Positions 1 to 8,387 of a DNA stretch of 44,406 nt are shown here, piece by piece (positions within the stretch are counted from its first letter, which is position 1; each line of letters starts with the position of its first letter). Location: positions 1-44,406 of the forward strand of contig NZ_BJVJ01000051.1 in assembly GCF_007989085.1 (NCBI RefSeq). Direction: 5' to 3'. The translations under genes and the position numbers were made by a program. A model generated the notes under the pieces. The model worked only from the letters and a program-made list of their open reading frames with translations. It was not told the DNA's origin and did not search any database. Origin of the DNA: Pseudonocardia sulfidoxydans NBRC 16205 (GTDB taxonomy: Bacteria > Actinomycetota > Actinomycetes > Mycobacteriales > Pseudonocardiaceae).

Positions 1-407
1 GACTGGCCACCACCGTTGCCGCCGCGCTGGCCGTGACCGTCGCCGCGCGTGCCGTCGCTGTCGCCGCCGCGGTTGCGCTCGGTCTTCGGGTCTGCGCTGT
101 GGCTGCGGGCGTTGGTGTGGTGGTAGCGAAGATCGTTCTTGTCGAAGGTCGCCGTGCTGGCGATGTCGTCGCCCGTCGTCTTGTGCGCTTCATTGTGGTT
201 CTCGTCGGCGTGCGCCGCGGTGTTTGCCAGCAGCAACAGACCGCCCGACATGGCGGCGACGTACGCGCCACGGAGCAGGTTCTTGTTCACGTCCAGTCCT
301 TCCAGCACGAGACGACCGGTCGGGGTGCCGGACGTCGGGAAATCTGCAGAAGCCTGGAGATACTCAGCGGGGAGCCGTATCTCCTTGATCTCCCCAGCGT
401 TGGACAT
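1..407 (-). CDS. Membrane-anchored or secreted hydrophilic protein, 3' part cut by window edge
   Basis: The frame is open to the left edge, so the C-terminus is missing. From ATG at 407 the protein has about 40 polar residues, then a hydrophobic stretch (YVAAMSGGLLLLANTAAHA), then a His/Asp/Gly-rich hydrophilic tail ending in Gly-Gly-Asn repeats. The ATG is preceded by TAACGG and exactly 7 nt, a leaderless layout seen elsewhere in the window. An alternative start is GTG at 290, preceded by AAGGA, which would give a classic signal peptide cleaved after AHA. The first choice gives a cytoplasmic N-tail plus one membrane segment; the second gives an exported protein. No family is recognised. The repetitive tail resembles disordered exported proteins. 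Confidence 0.55.
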   Translation of the reverse strand, partial: MSNAGEIKEIRLPAEYLQASADFPTSGTPTGRLVLEGLDVNKNLLRGAYVAAMSGGLLLLANTAAHADENHNEAHKTTGDDIASTATFDKNDLRYHHTNARSHSADPKTERNRGGDSDGTRGDGHGQRGGNGGGQ

Positions 408-682
408 AGACGGGCCGTTACCGCCTTTTCCGAAGTTGCGCCGTGCAGCGCAACGGGTTGGCCGAAACTCGACGCAACCTCGGCCGTCCTCGCGCGTCCC
501 AGAGGCGCGGGCGGCTCACCGACGATCACGGACCTTTCCGTCACGGTGCGCTCGTGTCTGGGCGGTCGCAAGGCGCGGGGCACCTTCCACATGGGTTGCA
601 CATGCCGCCGGCTGGACGAACCGGACATGTGGTGACGGACCGCCGGTACCGTGGCGGGGTCCGTCGATCCCCGAGGAGTGCC

Positions 683-1054
683 GTGTCCAGCGTCGCCGTG
701 CGTGTGCCGCTGCGGTGGCCCGTGCTCCTGGCGCTGTTGGTGGCGTTGTTGGTGCCGGTGGGTCCGGTACCGGCGCGGGCGCACCAGCCGGGCGACGCGG
801 CGACGCGGACGATCGGGACGGTGACGCCGGCGCGAGCGGAGTCGGGGACGCGGCGTGTGGCCGCGTCGGACTCCCCGGTGGTCCACGGTTCGACGGTCGC
901 GTCCTGGCCCGTGATGTCGGCCGTCGTCGCGCCTGCCGCCACGACCCCGCGCCCGGCCGGGGCGTGGGCCTGTGGGTCCGAGGTCGCGACGACGGGGCCT
1001 GCCGCGACGTGGTCGCCCCGGTGCGGGCGCGGCCCTCCGGTGACGACGGTCTGA
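683..1054 (+). CDS. Small putative exported protein upstream of secDF
   Basis: The 123-residue frame starts at GTG 683 with GAGGAG a few bases upstream. The N-terminus is a good signal peptide: an Arg-containing n-region (VRVPLRW), a Leu/Val core (PVLLALLVALLVPVG) and an Ala-x-Ala site (ARA) near residue 28. The mature part is rich in Ala, Thr and Pro and has only one or two Cys. It lies 51 bp before secDF on the same strand and may be co-transcribed with it. No family is recognised. Overlapping long frames on both strands here are GC-rich shadows; only this one has a start, a ribosome site and a signal peptide together. Confidence 0.45.
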   Translation: MSSVAVRVPLRWPVLLALLVALLVPVGPVPARAHQPGDAATRTIGTVTPARAESGTRRVAASDSPVVHGSTVASWPVMSAVVAPAATTPRPAGAWACGSEVATTGPAATWSPRCGRGPPVTTV

Positions 1055-1105
1055 CGCCGTCCGTCTCCTCACCCCGCCTCGCGCGGGCTCTCACCGAAGG
1101 TCCCT

Positions 1106-3376
1106 GTGAAAAGTCCTCTGCTCGCGCGCGCTCTGGCGGCGCTCGTCGTCGTCGGTGGGTCGGCCGCGGTCGCGGCGACCGGTTCCCCCACGCTCGGCCT
1201 GGATCTGCGTGGTGGCACGCAGATCGTCCTGGAGACCCGGGACGCCCCGGGTATCACCGCCGACTCCGAGGCGGCCGACCGTGTGCTGGAGGTGCTGCGG
1301 GGCCGGGTCGACGGGTTGGGGGTCGCGGAGCCGTCGCTGAACCGGTCGGGCGAGAGGCGCATCGTCGTGGAGCTGCCGGGGCTGCAGGACCCGGCGGAGG
1401 CCGCGGAGGTGTTGGGCCGCACCGCGCAGCTGACGATCCGGCCGGTGCTGAACGCGCCGTCGGCGGACAGCGAGCAGGTCGTCGACGACTCGGGGGCGCC
1501 GTTGCTGGTGGGCCCGCCCGCGCTGGTGGGTGAGGACGTGGAGTCGGCGCAGTCGGCGGCGGGGTCGCAGGGGGTGATCGGCTCGGTCGTCGACGTCTCG
1601 TTCTCGGGTGCGGGCGGGGAGAAGTGGCGGCAGCTGACGGCGGAGACGGCGTGCGCCCCGGCCGGGGATCCGGCGCGGCGGATCGCGATCGTCCTGGACT
1701 CGCAGGTGATCTCGTCGCCGCAGCTGGACCCGTCGATCGGCTGTGGCGTCGGCATGCTGGGTGGGAGCACGCAGATCAGCGGCTCGTTCAGCGTGGAGCA
1801 GGCCCGGGAGCTGGCGGTCCTGATCCAGGGTGGCGCGCTGCCGGTGCCGGTGGAGATCATCGAGCAGCGGACGGTGGGTCCGACGTTGGGTGCGTCGGCG
1901 ATCGAGGCGAGCGTGCTGGCGGCGTTGATCGGGACGGCGTTGACGGGCGTGTTCCTGCTGGTGGCGTACCGGCTCGCGGGGTTGGTGGCGGTCGTCGCGC
2001 TGGCGGGGTACGCGTTGGTGGCGTATGCGGGGCTGATCGCGCTGGGGGCGACGTTGACGTTGCCGGGTCTGGCGGGGTTCGTGCTGGCGATCGGGATGGC
2101 GGTCGACGCGAACGTGCTGGTCGCGGAGCGGGCGCGGGAGGAGTACGCGAAGCGGCCGCGGCTGGAGCGGGCGTCGGAACGCGGGTACAAGGGCGCGTTC
2201 ACGGCGGTGATCGACTCGGCGGTGACGACGTTGCTGGCCGGTGCGTTGTTGTTCTGGCTGGCGTCGGGGCCGGTGCGCGGGTTCGGGGTGACGCTGACGC
2301 TCGGTGTCGTGGTGTCGCTGTTCTCGGCGCTGGTGCTGTCGCGGCTGCTGACGATCTGGATGCTGCGCCGCAAGGTCATCCGCGCGCATCCGGCGTGGAC
2401 GGGGTTGTCGACGATCGGGCCGGTGCGGCGCCGCTTGGAGAAGGCGGACCCGGGGCTGCTGCGGCCGGCGGGGCGCTACCTCGCGATCTCGGCGCTCGTC
2501 GTCGTGGCGGCGCTTGCTGGGCTCGCGGTGCGCGGGCTCGACCTGGGTGTGGAGTTCACGGGTGGGCGTTCGGTCGAGTTCACGACGACGAACCCGGTGG
2601 ATGCGGACGCCGCGCGCGCCGCGGTGGCCGAGGCGGGGCTGGGTGGGCTGCCCGTCCAGATGACCGGCGACGGCGGTATCTCGGTGCGTGGCAACGACAT
2701 CGTCGATACCGATGTGGCCGCGCTGCGGGAGGCCCTGGCCGCCGTGGGTGGCGGCGCGGAGCTGGAGCAGGACGAGCTGATCGGGCCGAGCTTGGGCGCG
2801 GAGCTGGCGCGGGGCGCGTTGATCGCCTTGGCGGTGGCGCTGGCTGCGCAGCTGATCTACCTGGCGGTGCGGTTCCGCTGGACGTACGGAGCGGGCGCGG
2901 TGGCGGCGCTGGCGGCGAACGTGGCGATCGTCGTCGGCTGGTTCGCGTGGACGGGCCGCATGATCGACGGCGTGTTCGTCGCGGCCCTGTTGACGGTGAT
3001 CGGGTACACGGTGAACGACTCGGTGGTGGTGTTCGACCGGGTGCGGGCGGAGCGGGCGACGCGGCGGAAGGAGCCGTTCCACCGGGTGGCGGGTTCGGCG
3101 GTGCTGTCGACGTTGCCGCGCACCGTGAACACGGGTCTGGCGACGCTCGTGATCCTGGCGGCGCTGCTGGTGCTGGGCGGGGAGACGTTGGCGGACTTCG
3201 CGTTGGCCCTGATCCTGGGCATCGTCGCGGGCACCGTGTCGACGGTGACGGTCGCGGTGCCGCTGACGATCGCGCTGCAGCGACGGTTCGGTGACGCCGA
3301 GCCGGGGACGCGGAAGAAGCGGCCCGCGGGCCGGCCGACGCGCAGCCCGAGACGGGCCGACGGCGCCGTCGTCTGA
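1106..3376 (+). CDS. secDF: Fused protein translocase subunit SecDF
   Basis: SecD and SecF assist SecYEG export, using the proton gradient to pull and release proteins on the outer face of the membrane. This 756-residue chain carries both halves in order. The SecD signature GLDLRGG lies near residues 30-36 after one membrane segment, followed by the large periplasmic-type P1 region and five membrane segments (about 270-430). The SecF signature GVEFTGG follows near 481-487, with a second helical bundle to about 740 containing the family motif VNDSVVVFDR. The start is GTG 1106. Actinobacteria usually have separate secD and secF next to yajC; this locus has neither yajC nor ruvABC, so it may be an additional copy. 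Identification is secure. Confidence 0.93.
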   Translation: MKSPLLARALAALVVVGGSAAVAATGSPTLGLDLRGGTQIVLETRDAPGITADSEAADRVLEVLRGRVDGLGVAEPSLNRSGERRIVVELPGLQDPAEAAEVLGRTAQLTIRPVLNAPSADSEQVVDDSGAPLLVGPPALVGEDVESAQSAAGSQGVIGSVVDVSFSGAGGEKWRQLTAETACAPAGDPARRIAIVLDSQVISSPQLDPSIGCGVGMLGGSTQISGSFSVEQARELAVLIQGGALPVPVEIIEQRTVGPTLGASAIEASVLAALIGTALTGVFLLVAYRLAGLVAVVALAGYALVAYAGLIALGATLTLPGLAGFVLAIGMAVDANVLVAERAREEYAKRPRLERASERGYKGAFTAVIDSAVTTLLAGALLFWLASGPVRGFGVTLTLGVVVSLFSALVLSRLLTIWMLRRKVIRAHPAWTGLSTIGPVRRRLEKADPGLLRPAGRYLAISALVVVAALAGLAVRGLDLGVEFTGGRSVEFTTTNPVDADAARAAVAEAGLGGLPVQMTGDGGISVRGNDIVDTDVAALREALAAVGGGAELEQDELIGPSLGAELARGALIALAVALAAQLIYLAVRFRWTYGAGAVAALAANVAIVVGWFAWTGRMIDGVFVAALLTVIGYTVNDSVVVFDRVRAERATRRKEPFHRVAGSAVLSTLPRTVNTGLATLVILAALLVLGGETLADFALALILGIVAGTVSTVTVAVPLTIALQRRFGDAEPGTRKKRPAGRPTRSPRRADGAVV

Positions 3377-3445
3377 GGGTGGCACCGGTGGCCGGCGTGA
3401 TCGTCACGTCGGCTACCGTTGTCCCACCGGTCCGGTGCCGGACGT

Positions 3446-3518
3446 GCGGACGTAGCGCAGCTGGTAGCGCATCACCTTGCCAAGGTGAGGGTCGCGGGTT
3501 CGAATCCCGTCGTCCGCT
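3446..3518 (+). tRNA. tRNA-Gly (anticodon GCC)
   Basis: A 73-nt cloverleaf can be drawn by eye. The acceptor stem is GCGGACG (3446-3452) paired with CGTCCGC (3511-3517), with discriminator T at 3518. The D arm contains AGCGCAGCTGGTAGCGC. The anticodon stem TCACC/GGTGA encloses the loop TTGCCAA, giving anticodon GCC. The T arm is GCGGGTTCGAATCCCGT. CCA is not encoded. The gene lies between secDF and a 40-bp palindrome that starts 20 bases after its end. Confidence 0.95.
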
Positions 3519-3537
3519 CTCACACGCCCGAGAGCTC

Positions 3538-3577
3538 GTGAGTGGCGATAGTCGCTCTAGCGACTATCGCCGCTCAC
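3538..3577. repeat. 40-bp palindrome, copy 1 (bidirectional terminator-like)
   Basis: First of six copies of the same palindrome in this window. The left arm is GTGAGTGGCGATAGTCGCTC and the right arm is the near-perfect reverse complement. The only stem mismatch (T at 3543 against G at 3572) becomes a U-G wobble in plus-strand RNA. It follows tRNA-Gly by 19 bp, and its right end contains the TGA stop of the minus-strand acyl-CoA dehydrogenase gene at 3574-3576. It could terminate transcripts from both sides. Confidence 0.85.
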
Positions 3578-4689
3578 AGGGTGGTCACTCCTATCGCGGC
3601 GAGCAGCCGTTCGCGGTGTGCGGCGTGGTCGCCGAACAGCACGGCGTCGGTGGCGGCGCGCCGGAAGTGCAGGTGCGCCGGGTGCTCCCAGGTGAAGCCG
3701 ATCCCGCCGTGCACCTGGATGTTCTCCCCGGCGACGAACCGGTACGCCGCGCCGCACGTCATGGCGGCGACGGCGACGGCCGCGGGCAGGTCCTCGGGTT
3801 CCTCGTCGGCGCAGGCGGTCACCCAGGCGACGGCCGAGCGGGCGGCCTCGACCTGGACGGCCATGTCGGCGCAGCGGTGTTTGATGGCCTGGAAGGTGCC
3901 GATGGGCCGGCCGAACTGCAGCCGTTCCCCGGCGTAGGCGACGGCGGCGTCGAGTGCGGCGGCGGCCCCGCCGAGCTGCTCGGCGGCGAGCGCGATGACC
4001 GCGCGGTCGAGGACGCTCGCGATCAGGGCACCGATGTCGTGACCGGCGCCGATGCGGCGTGCCGCGACGCGGGCCATGTCGACGCGGGCGAGCTGACGGT
4101 TGAGGTCGAGGGCCTCGAGCGGTGTGCGGGTCAGCCCCGTGGCGACGCTGTGCACGGCGAACAGCCCGAGCTCGTCGCCTGCGCGGGCGACGACGAGCAG
4201 CAGGTCGGCGCTCGCGCCTTCGACGACGAGGGTCTTGGTGCCGGTGAGCCGCCAGCTGTCGGCCCCGGGTTCGGCGACGGTCGCGACCGTGGCGGGGTCC
4301 CACCCGGCGGGGTCCTCGAGGTGGGCGAGGGTGGCGGTGGTGTCGCCGGACAGCAGCCCGTCGAGGAGGTCGACGGCGTCGTCGCACGCCGTGAGCGCGC
4401 CGACGGCGAGGACGGCGGTGGAGAGCCACGGCAGCCGCGACGGGACGCGCCCCAGTTCCTCGGCGACGACGGCGAGCTCGCGGATGCCGGCGCCCGCCCC
4501 GCCGAGGTCCTCGGGGACGTCGAGGGCGACGGCGCCGAGCTCGCCGGCGAAGCGGCGCCACACGCCCGCGTCCCAGCCGCGGTCGTCGCGCAGCTCGGCG
4601 AACACGGCGTCGACGGGGAGGTGCTTGTCGAGGAAGGCGCGCACGGTGGCGCGGAGCTCCTCGGCGTCGGCATCGGGCGTGTACCGCAT
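3574..4689 (-). CDS. Acyl-CoA dehydrogenase family protein
   Basis: Acyl-CoA dehydrogenases are FAD enzymes that make the trans-2-enoyl-CoA in beta-oxidation. This 371-residue chain has the family C-terminal helical domain with FGRPIGTFQAIKH (near 265-275) and VHGGIGFTWEH (near 335-345). It is short, with a weak middle beta domain, like one subunit of the two-gene alpha2-beta2 enzymes that process CoA thioesters of bulky side chains. The start is ATG 4689, just after the preceding gene; an upstream extension would run into that gene. It is the last gene of the nine-gene minus operon. Its stop codon lies inside palindrome copy 1. The substrate is not known. Confidence 0.85.
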   Translation of the reverse strand: MRYTPDADAEELRATVRAFLDKHLPVDAVFAELRDDRGWDAGVWRRFAGELGAVALDVPEDLGGAGAGIRELAVVAEELGRVPSRLPWLSTAVLAVGALTACDDAVDLLDGLLSGDTTATLAHLEDPAGWDPATVATVAEPGADSWRLTGTKTLVVEGASADLLLVVARAGDELGLFAVHSVATGLTRTPLEALDLNRQLARVDMARVAARRIGAGHDIGALIASVLDRAVIALAAEQLGGAAAALDAAVAYAGERLQFGRPIGTFQAIKHRCADMAVQVEAARSAVAWVTACADEEPEDLPAAVAVAAMTCGAAYRFVAGENIQVHGGIGFTWEHPAHLHFRRAATDAVLFGDHAAHRERLLAAIGVTTL

Positions 4690-4700
4690 GCGATCTCCCG

Positions 4701-5999
4701 TCAGTCGTCGTCGGCGGCAGCGGCCAGGACGTCGGCGAACCGGTCGTGGGCCGCGGCGCGCAGGGTGGGGCGGATGTAGGGCGGGAACAGCCCGTCGTCG
4801 GGGTCGGTGCCGCGCAGCAGGGCCTGCGCGAGGTTGACCTTGTGGATCTCGGTGGCGCCGTCGGCGAGTCCCATGTGGAAGGACTCCATGACCCATTTGC
4901 CGAAGGGCAGCTCGGTGGAGATGCCGAGCGAGCCGTGGATCTGGATGGCGCGTGACGACGCGTCGAGCAGGACCTTGGGCATGGCGGCCTTGACGGCGGA
5001 GATGTCGGCGCGGACCTTGCGGTAGTCGTTGTAGCGGTCGATCCGCCAGGCTGTGCGCAGCACGAGCAGCCGGAACTGTTCGAGCTCGATCCAGGTGTCG
5101 GCGATCATCTGCGCGACGAGCTGCTTGTCGGCGAGCCGGTCGCCCTTGGTGGTGCGGGAGACGGCGCGACGCTTCATCAGTTCGAACGCGGTCGTCACGA
5201 GGCCGACGGTGCGCATGGCGTGGTGGATGCGGCCGCCGCCGAGGCGGGTCTGGGCGACGGCGAACCCGGCGCCGCGCTCACCGAGCAGGTTCTCGGCGGG
5301 GACGCGGACGTCGGTGTAGCGCAGGTACTGGTGGGTGCCGACGGACTCCTCGTGCCCCCACACGGAGACGTCGCGGACGCGCTCGAGGCCGGGGGTGTCG
5401 GCGGGCACGACGAACATCGACATGGACTTGTGCCGCGGCGCGTCGGGTTCGGTGACGGCCATGACGATGAGGAAGTCGGCGAACAGGGCGTGGCTGGAGA
5501 ACCACTTCTCACCGTTGATGACCCAGTCGTCGCCGTCGAGGACGGCGGTGGTGCGGAACCCGGTGGGGTCGGAGCCGCCGTGGGGCTCGGTCATGGAGAA
5601 GCAGGACACGATCTCGTTCGCGACCAGCGGTTCGAGGTAGGTCTTCTTCAGGTGCTCGGTGCCGTAATGGGCGAGGATTTCCGCATTGCCCGAATCGGGG
5701 GCCTGGCAGCCGAACACCACGGGCGCGGAGTGGGAGCGGCCGAGCTGCTCGTTGAGCAGCGCGAGCCGGAGCTGGCCGTAGCCCTTGCCGCCCAGCTCGG
5801 GCCCGAGGTGACAGGCCCACAGACCGCGGTCGCGCACGACGTCCTGCAGCGGCTTGATCAGCGCGTTGCGCGCCGGGTCGTGGACGTTCCAGGCGTGCTC
5901 GATCACCTGGTCGACGGGTTCGATCTCGGTGCGGACGAACTCGTCGACCCAGTCCAGCTCGCGCTGGACGTCGGGGTCGGTCTCGAAGTCCCAGCCCAT
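4701..5999 (-). CDS. ACAD10/11-like acyl-CoA dehydrogenase
   Basis: The chain has 432 residues with the complete acyl-CoA dehydrogenase fold. Landmarks are an N-terminal helical domain with GPELGGKGYGQL, the FAD-region motif CFSMTEPHGGSDP (near 140-150), and the C-terminal QIHGSLGISTELPF. The segment APDSGNAEILAHYGTE resembles the dehydrogenase domain of ACAD10/ACAD11, a subfamily known to act after phosphorylation of 4-hydroxyacyl-CoA. A matching APH-fold kinase lies at 22.1-23.2 kb (see findings). The gene lies 11 bp upstream of the next dehydrogenase and 11 bp downstream of the thiolase. The start ATG 5999 gives a normal N-terminus. Family assignment is firm; the subfamily is from motif recall. 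Confidence 0.87.
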   Translation of the reverse strand: MGWDFETDPDVQRELDWVDEFVRTEIEPVDQVIEHAWNVHDPARNALIKPLQDVVRDRGLWACHLGPELGGKGYGQLRLALLNEQLGRSHSAPVVFGCQAPDSGNAEILAHYGTEHLKKTYLEPLVANEIVSCFSMTEPHGGSDPTGFRTTAVLDGDDWVINGEKWFSSHALFADFLIVMAVTEPDAPRHKSMSMFVVPADTPGLERVRDVSVWGHEESVGTHQYLRYTDVRVPAENLLGERGAGFAVAQTRLGGGRIHHAMRTVGLVTTAFELMKRRAVSRTTKGDRLADKQLVAQMIADTWIELEQFRLLVLRTAWRIDRYNDYRKVRADISAVKAAMPKVLLDASSRAIQIHGSLGISTELPFGKWVMESFHMGLADGATEIHKVNLAQALLRGTDPDDGLFPPYIRPTLRAAAHDRFADVLAAAADDD

Positions 6000-6010
6000 G
6001 TGCGTGCCTC

Positions 6011-7159
6011 TCAGCGGGTCAGCACGGTGCACGCGGAGATGCCGGGTGCGCCGTAGACGTGGGTGAAACCGACGCGCGGATCGCCGGGGACCTGGTGGTC
6101 GCCGGCCTCGCCGCGCAGCTGCAGGGCCGTCTCGTAGACCTGCCGCAGCCCGGACGCGCCGATGGGTTCGCCGTTGGCGATGCAGCCGCCGTCGGTGTTG
6201 ACGGGCAGGCTCCCCGTGATCGTGGTGGCGCCGGAGGAGATCAGCTCCTCCTGCGCGCCGTGCTCGCACAGCCCGGTCTCGGCCATGTGCATCAGCTCGG
6301 CGCCGGACTCGGTGTCCTGGACCTGGGCGACGTCGACGTCGGCGGGGGTGAGCCCGGCCTGCGCGAATGCTGCGGCAGCGGCGTCGACGGTGGGGCTCTG
6401 CGCGGCGTCCACGGCGAGCCAGGGGCTGAACACCTCGAACGAGCCGTAGCGCCGCGAGCGCAGCGCGGCCCCGCTGAGGTGGACGGGGTTCTCGCAGTAG
6501 TCGTGGGCCCGGTCGGCCCGGCACACGACGAACGCGACGGCCCCCTCCCCCGGCGAGCAGTACATGTACTGGGTCAGCGGGTGGCTGATCATCGGCGCCG
6601 CGGCGATCTCGTCGGCGCCGATCTCCTTGCGCCGCCACGCGTTGGGGTTGAGCGCGCCGTTGCGGAACGCCTTCTCGGCGATCGTCGCGAGCACCTCGGT
6701 GCCGATGCCGTGGGTGTGCAGGTAGCGCTGGATCTTCAGGCCGAAGAACTGCGTCGTCAGCATCAGGCCGGTCTCGCCGTACCAGGCGCCGATGCCGTGC
6801 GAGGCGGGGTCGGTGTTGAAGGCGCCGCGCGGGTGCTTGTCGAAGCCGACGACGAGCCCTAGGTCGTGGGTGCCGGAGCGGATCGCGGCGTCGGCGCCGA
6901 TCAGCGCGCTGCCGCCGGTGGCGCAGCCGTTGGCGACGTTGATGAAGGGCAGGCTGGTCAGGCCCAGCTCGGAGACGAGGGTGTCGGGGTCGCCTGCCGA
7001 CCAGCTGCCGCCGAACCCGAACTGCATGTCGCCGAACCGGACCCCGGCGTCGGCGAGGGCGGCGCGGACGGCGTGCACGGCCTGGGCCCGGCCGGAGACG
7101 CCCTCGGTGCGGCCGAAGGGATGGATGCCGATCCCGACGATCGCGAGCGCCGCGGTCAC
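6011..7159 (-). CDS. Thiolase family protein, SCP2/lipid-transfer type
   Basis: The 382-residue thiolase fold starts IVGIGIHPFGR, as in SCP2-type thiolases. The nucleophile region is NGCATGG (Cys near 86). Near the C-terminus the usual GHP motif reads GGCIANGEPIGASG, with Glu in place of His, and the last Cys is in SACTVL. Such proteins pair with a DUF35 partner to cleave beta-keto or beta-hydroxy acyl-CoA in the last step of side-chain degradation. The GTG start overlaps the stop of the DUF35 gene by GTGA, so the two are translationally coupled. Whether it acts as thiolase or retro-aldolase cannot be decided from sequence. Confidence 0.85.
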   Translation of the reverse strand: MTAALAIVGIGIHPFGRTEGVSGRAQAVHAVRAALADAGVRFGDMQFGFGGSWSAGDPDTLVSELGLTSLPFINVANGCATGGSALIGADAAIRSGTHDLGLVVGFDKHPRGAFNTDPASHGIGAWYGETGLMLTTQFFGLKIQRYLHTHGIGTEVLATIAEKAFRNGALNPNAWRRKEIGADEIAAAPMISHPLTQYMYCSPGEGAVAFVVCRADRAHDYCENPVHLSGAALRSRRYGSFEVFSPWLAVDAAQSPTVDAAAAAFAQAGLTPADVDVAQVQDTESGAELMHMAETGLCEHGAQEELISSGATTITGSLPVNTDGGCIANGEPIGASGLRQVYETALQLRGEAGDHQVPGDPRVGFTHVYGAPGISACTVLTR

Positions 7160-7581
7160 GACCGACCCACTGGTGTGAACGCGAACGTCAGCACGGGTTC
7201 GCCGGCGTCGTCGGTGCGGAACGGGATCATCTCCATGCGCATGGGCATGCCGATCTCCAGGCGGTCGGGGTCGTTCTCGGTGAGCCGGGCCTCGACGATC
7301 AGCTGCCCCGGCAGCTCGACGTAGCCGACGCCGTAGGGCTCGAACTCGTCCGGGCCCTGGTAGGGCGTCTTGGGCCGGAAACCCTGGATCGTGAACGACC
7401 AGAGCGTGCCCTCACGGGCGAGCGCGACGTCGGCCATCGAGGAGCCCGTGCAGCGCGGGCAGCCGCCCTGGCGCGGGAACGTGTGGGCGCCGCAGTCGTC
7501 GCAACGGCTGCCGAGCAGGGCCGTCCCGTCGGCGGTGAACAGCGAGTCGTCGACCGTGCGGGGCAAGGGACCTCCAGTCAT
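7156..7581 (-). CDS. DUF35 / OB-fold zinc-ribbon partner of the thiolase
   Basis: The 141-residue protein has an N-terminal zinc ribbon, CDDCGAHTFPRQGGCPRC (near 30-47), followed by an OB-fold domain (about 60-135). This is the standard DUF35 architecture. In related clusters (for example the partners of Ltp2-type aldolases) it forms a complex with the thiolase-like subunit and shapes the CoA-binding site. It overlaps the thiolase start by GTGA, and its ATG overlaps the stop of the upstream SDR gene, so the three genes are tightly coupled. Start ATG 7581 is the first Met before the zinc ribbon. Confidence 0.85.
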   Translation of the reverse strand: MTGGPLPRTVDDSLFTADGTALLGSRCDDCGAHTFPRQGGCPRCTGSSMADVALAREGTLWSFTIQGFRPKTPYQGPDEFEPYGVGYVELPGQLIVEARLTENDPDRLEIGMPMRMEMIPFRTDDAGEPVLTFAFTPVGRS

Positions 7582-8387
7582 GGCGCGGCCGTCCCGCCAC
7601 CGTCGACGGTGAGCAGGGTGCCGGTGGTGAAACCGGCCGTCGGGCCGCACAGGTAGAGCGCGGCGCCGACGATCTCGGCCGGGTCGCCGCCGCGGCTCTG
7701 CGGCCAGTCGGCGGTGAGCCGGTCGAAGAACTCCATGTCCCAGCCGGCGGCGATGTCGGTGAAGAACGGCCCGGCGAGGATCGTGTTGACCCGCACGCTC
7801 GGCCCGTACTCCTGGGCGAACCCCTTGGTGAGGACGTTGAGCCCGGCCTTGGCAGCGGCGTAGGGCAGGTCGTGCGCGGTGGGCCGGACCGACGCGATCG
7901 AGCTGATGTTGAGCATCGCGCCCCCGCCGGCGGCGACCATCCGCTTCCCGGCCGCGGCCATGAACCGGAAGGGCCCCTTCAGGTTCACCCCGATCACCTT
8001 GTCCCACAGCAGCTCGGTGACCTCGTCGAGGCTCGGGTAGACCGGCGCCATCCCGGCGTTGTTGACGAGCACGTCGACGACGCCCAGCTCGGCCTCGACC
8101 TCGTCGAGCAGCGTCGGGACGCGTTCCCAGTCGGCGACGTGCGCGCCGTGGGCGGTGACCTTCTGGCCGGTGGCGTCGGCGAGCTCTTCGGCGAGGGCCT
8201 CGCAGGCGTCCTTCTTGCGGCTGACGACGGCGACGTCGGCACCGGCGGCGGCGAAGGCGATGGCGATCTCGCGGCCGAGGCCGCGGGAGCCGCCCGTGAC
8301 GAGCGCGGTGCGCCCGGCCAGCGGTTTCTCGACGGCGCGCGCCGCGGCGACGGCCTCGGCGACGCTGCGGGGTCCGGGACGGGTCAT
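7578..8387 (-). CDS. Short-chain dehydrogenase/reductase
   Basis: The 269-residue SDR carries the cofactor motif TGGSRGLG (near 27-34), NNAG (near 105-108), the catalytic Ser in NISSIAS and the YAAAK pair (near 171-175). In this operon its likely role is oxidation of a 3-hydroxyacyl-CoA to the keto form before thiolysis. ATG 8387 is preferred over an in-frame ATG six codons upstream because it has AGGAGATC in front and overlaps the upstream stop by ATGA. The cofactor preference is not clear. Confidence 0.87.
   Translation of the reverse strand: MTRPGPRSVAEAVAAARAVEKPLAGRTALVTGGSRGLGREIAIAFAAAGADVAVVSRKKDACEALAEELADATGQKVTAHGAHVADWERVPTLLDEVEAELGVVDVLVNNAGMAPVYPSLDEVTELLWDKVIGVNLKGPFRFMAAAGKRMVAAGGGAMLNISSIASVRPTAHDLPYAAAKAGLNVLTKGFAQEYGPSVRVNTILAGPFFTDIAAGWDMEFFDRLTADWPQSRGGDPAEIVGAALYLCGPTAGFTTGTLLTVDGGGTAAP

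Noticed and set aside
356..395. Two mutually exclusive hairpins (356-363 with 377-384; 369-374 with 390-395) resembling an attenuator
   Set aside because: They lie inside the coding region if the edge gene starts at ATG 407, so they may be chance; no riboswitch consensus is visible.
287..1094. Long open frames on the minus strand and in other plus frames between 287 and 1094
   Set aside because: They are Arg/Pro/His-rich, lack ribosome sites and arise from GC-rich antisense of the small exported protein and the upstream region.
1069..3407. Long minus-strand frames opposite secDF (up to 764 codons)
   Set aside because: These are shadows of the high-GC secDF gene; the composition is Arg/Gln/His-rich without any domain, while secDF has clear motifs.
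3446..3577. tRNA-Gly as an integration site of a mobile element
   Set aside because: No integrase and no repeat of the tRNA 3' end was noticed in the window; the downstream palindrome is a dispersed family, not an att copy.
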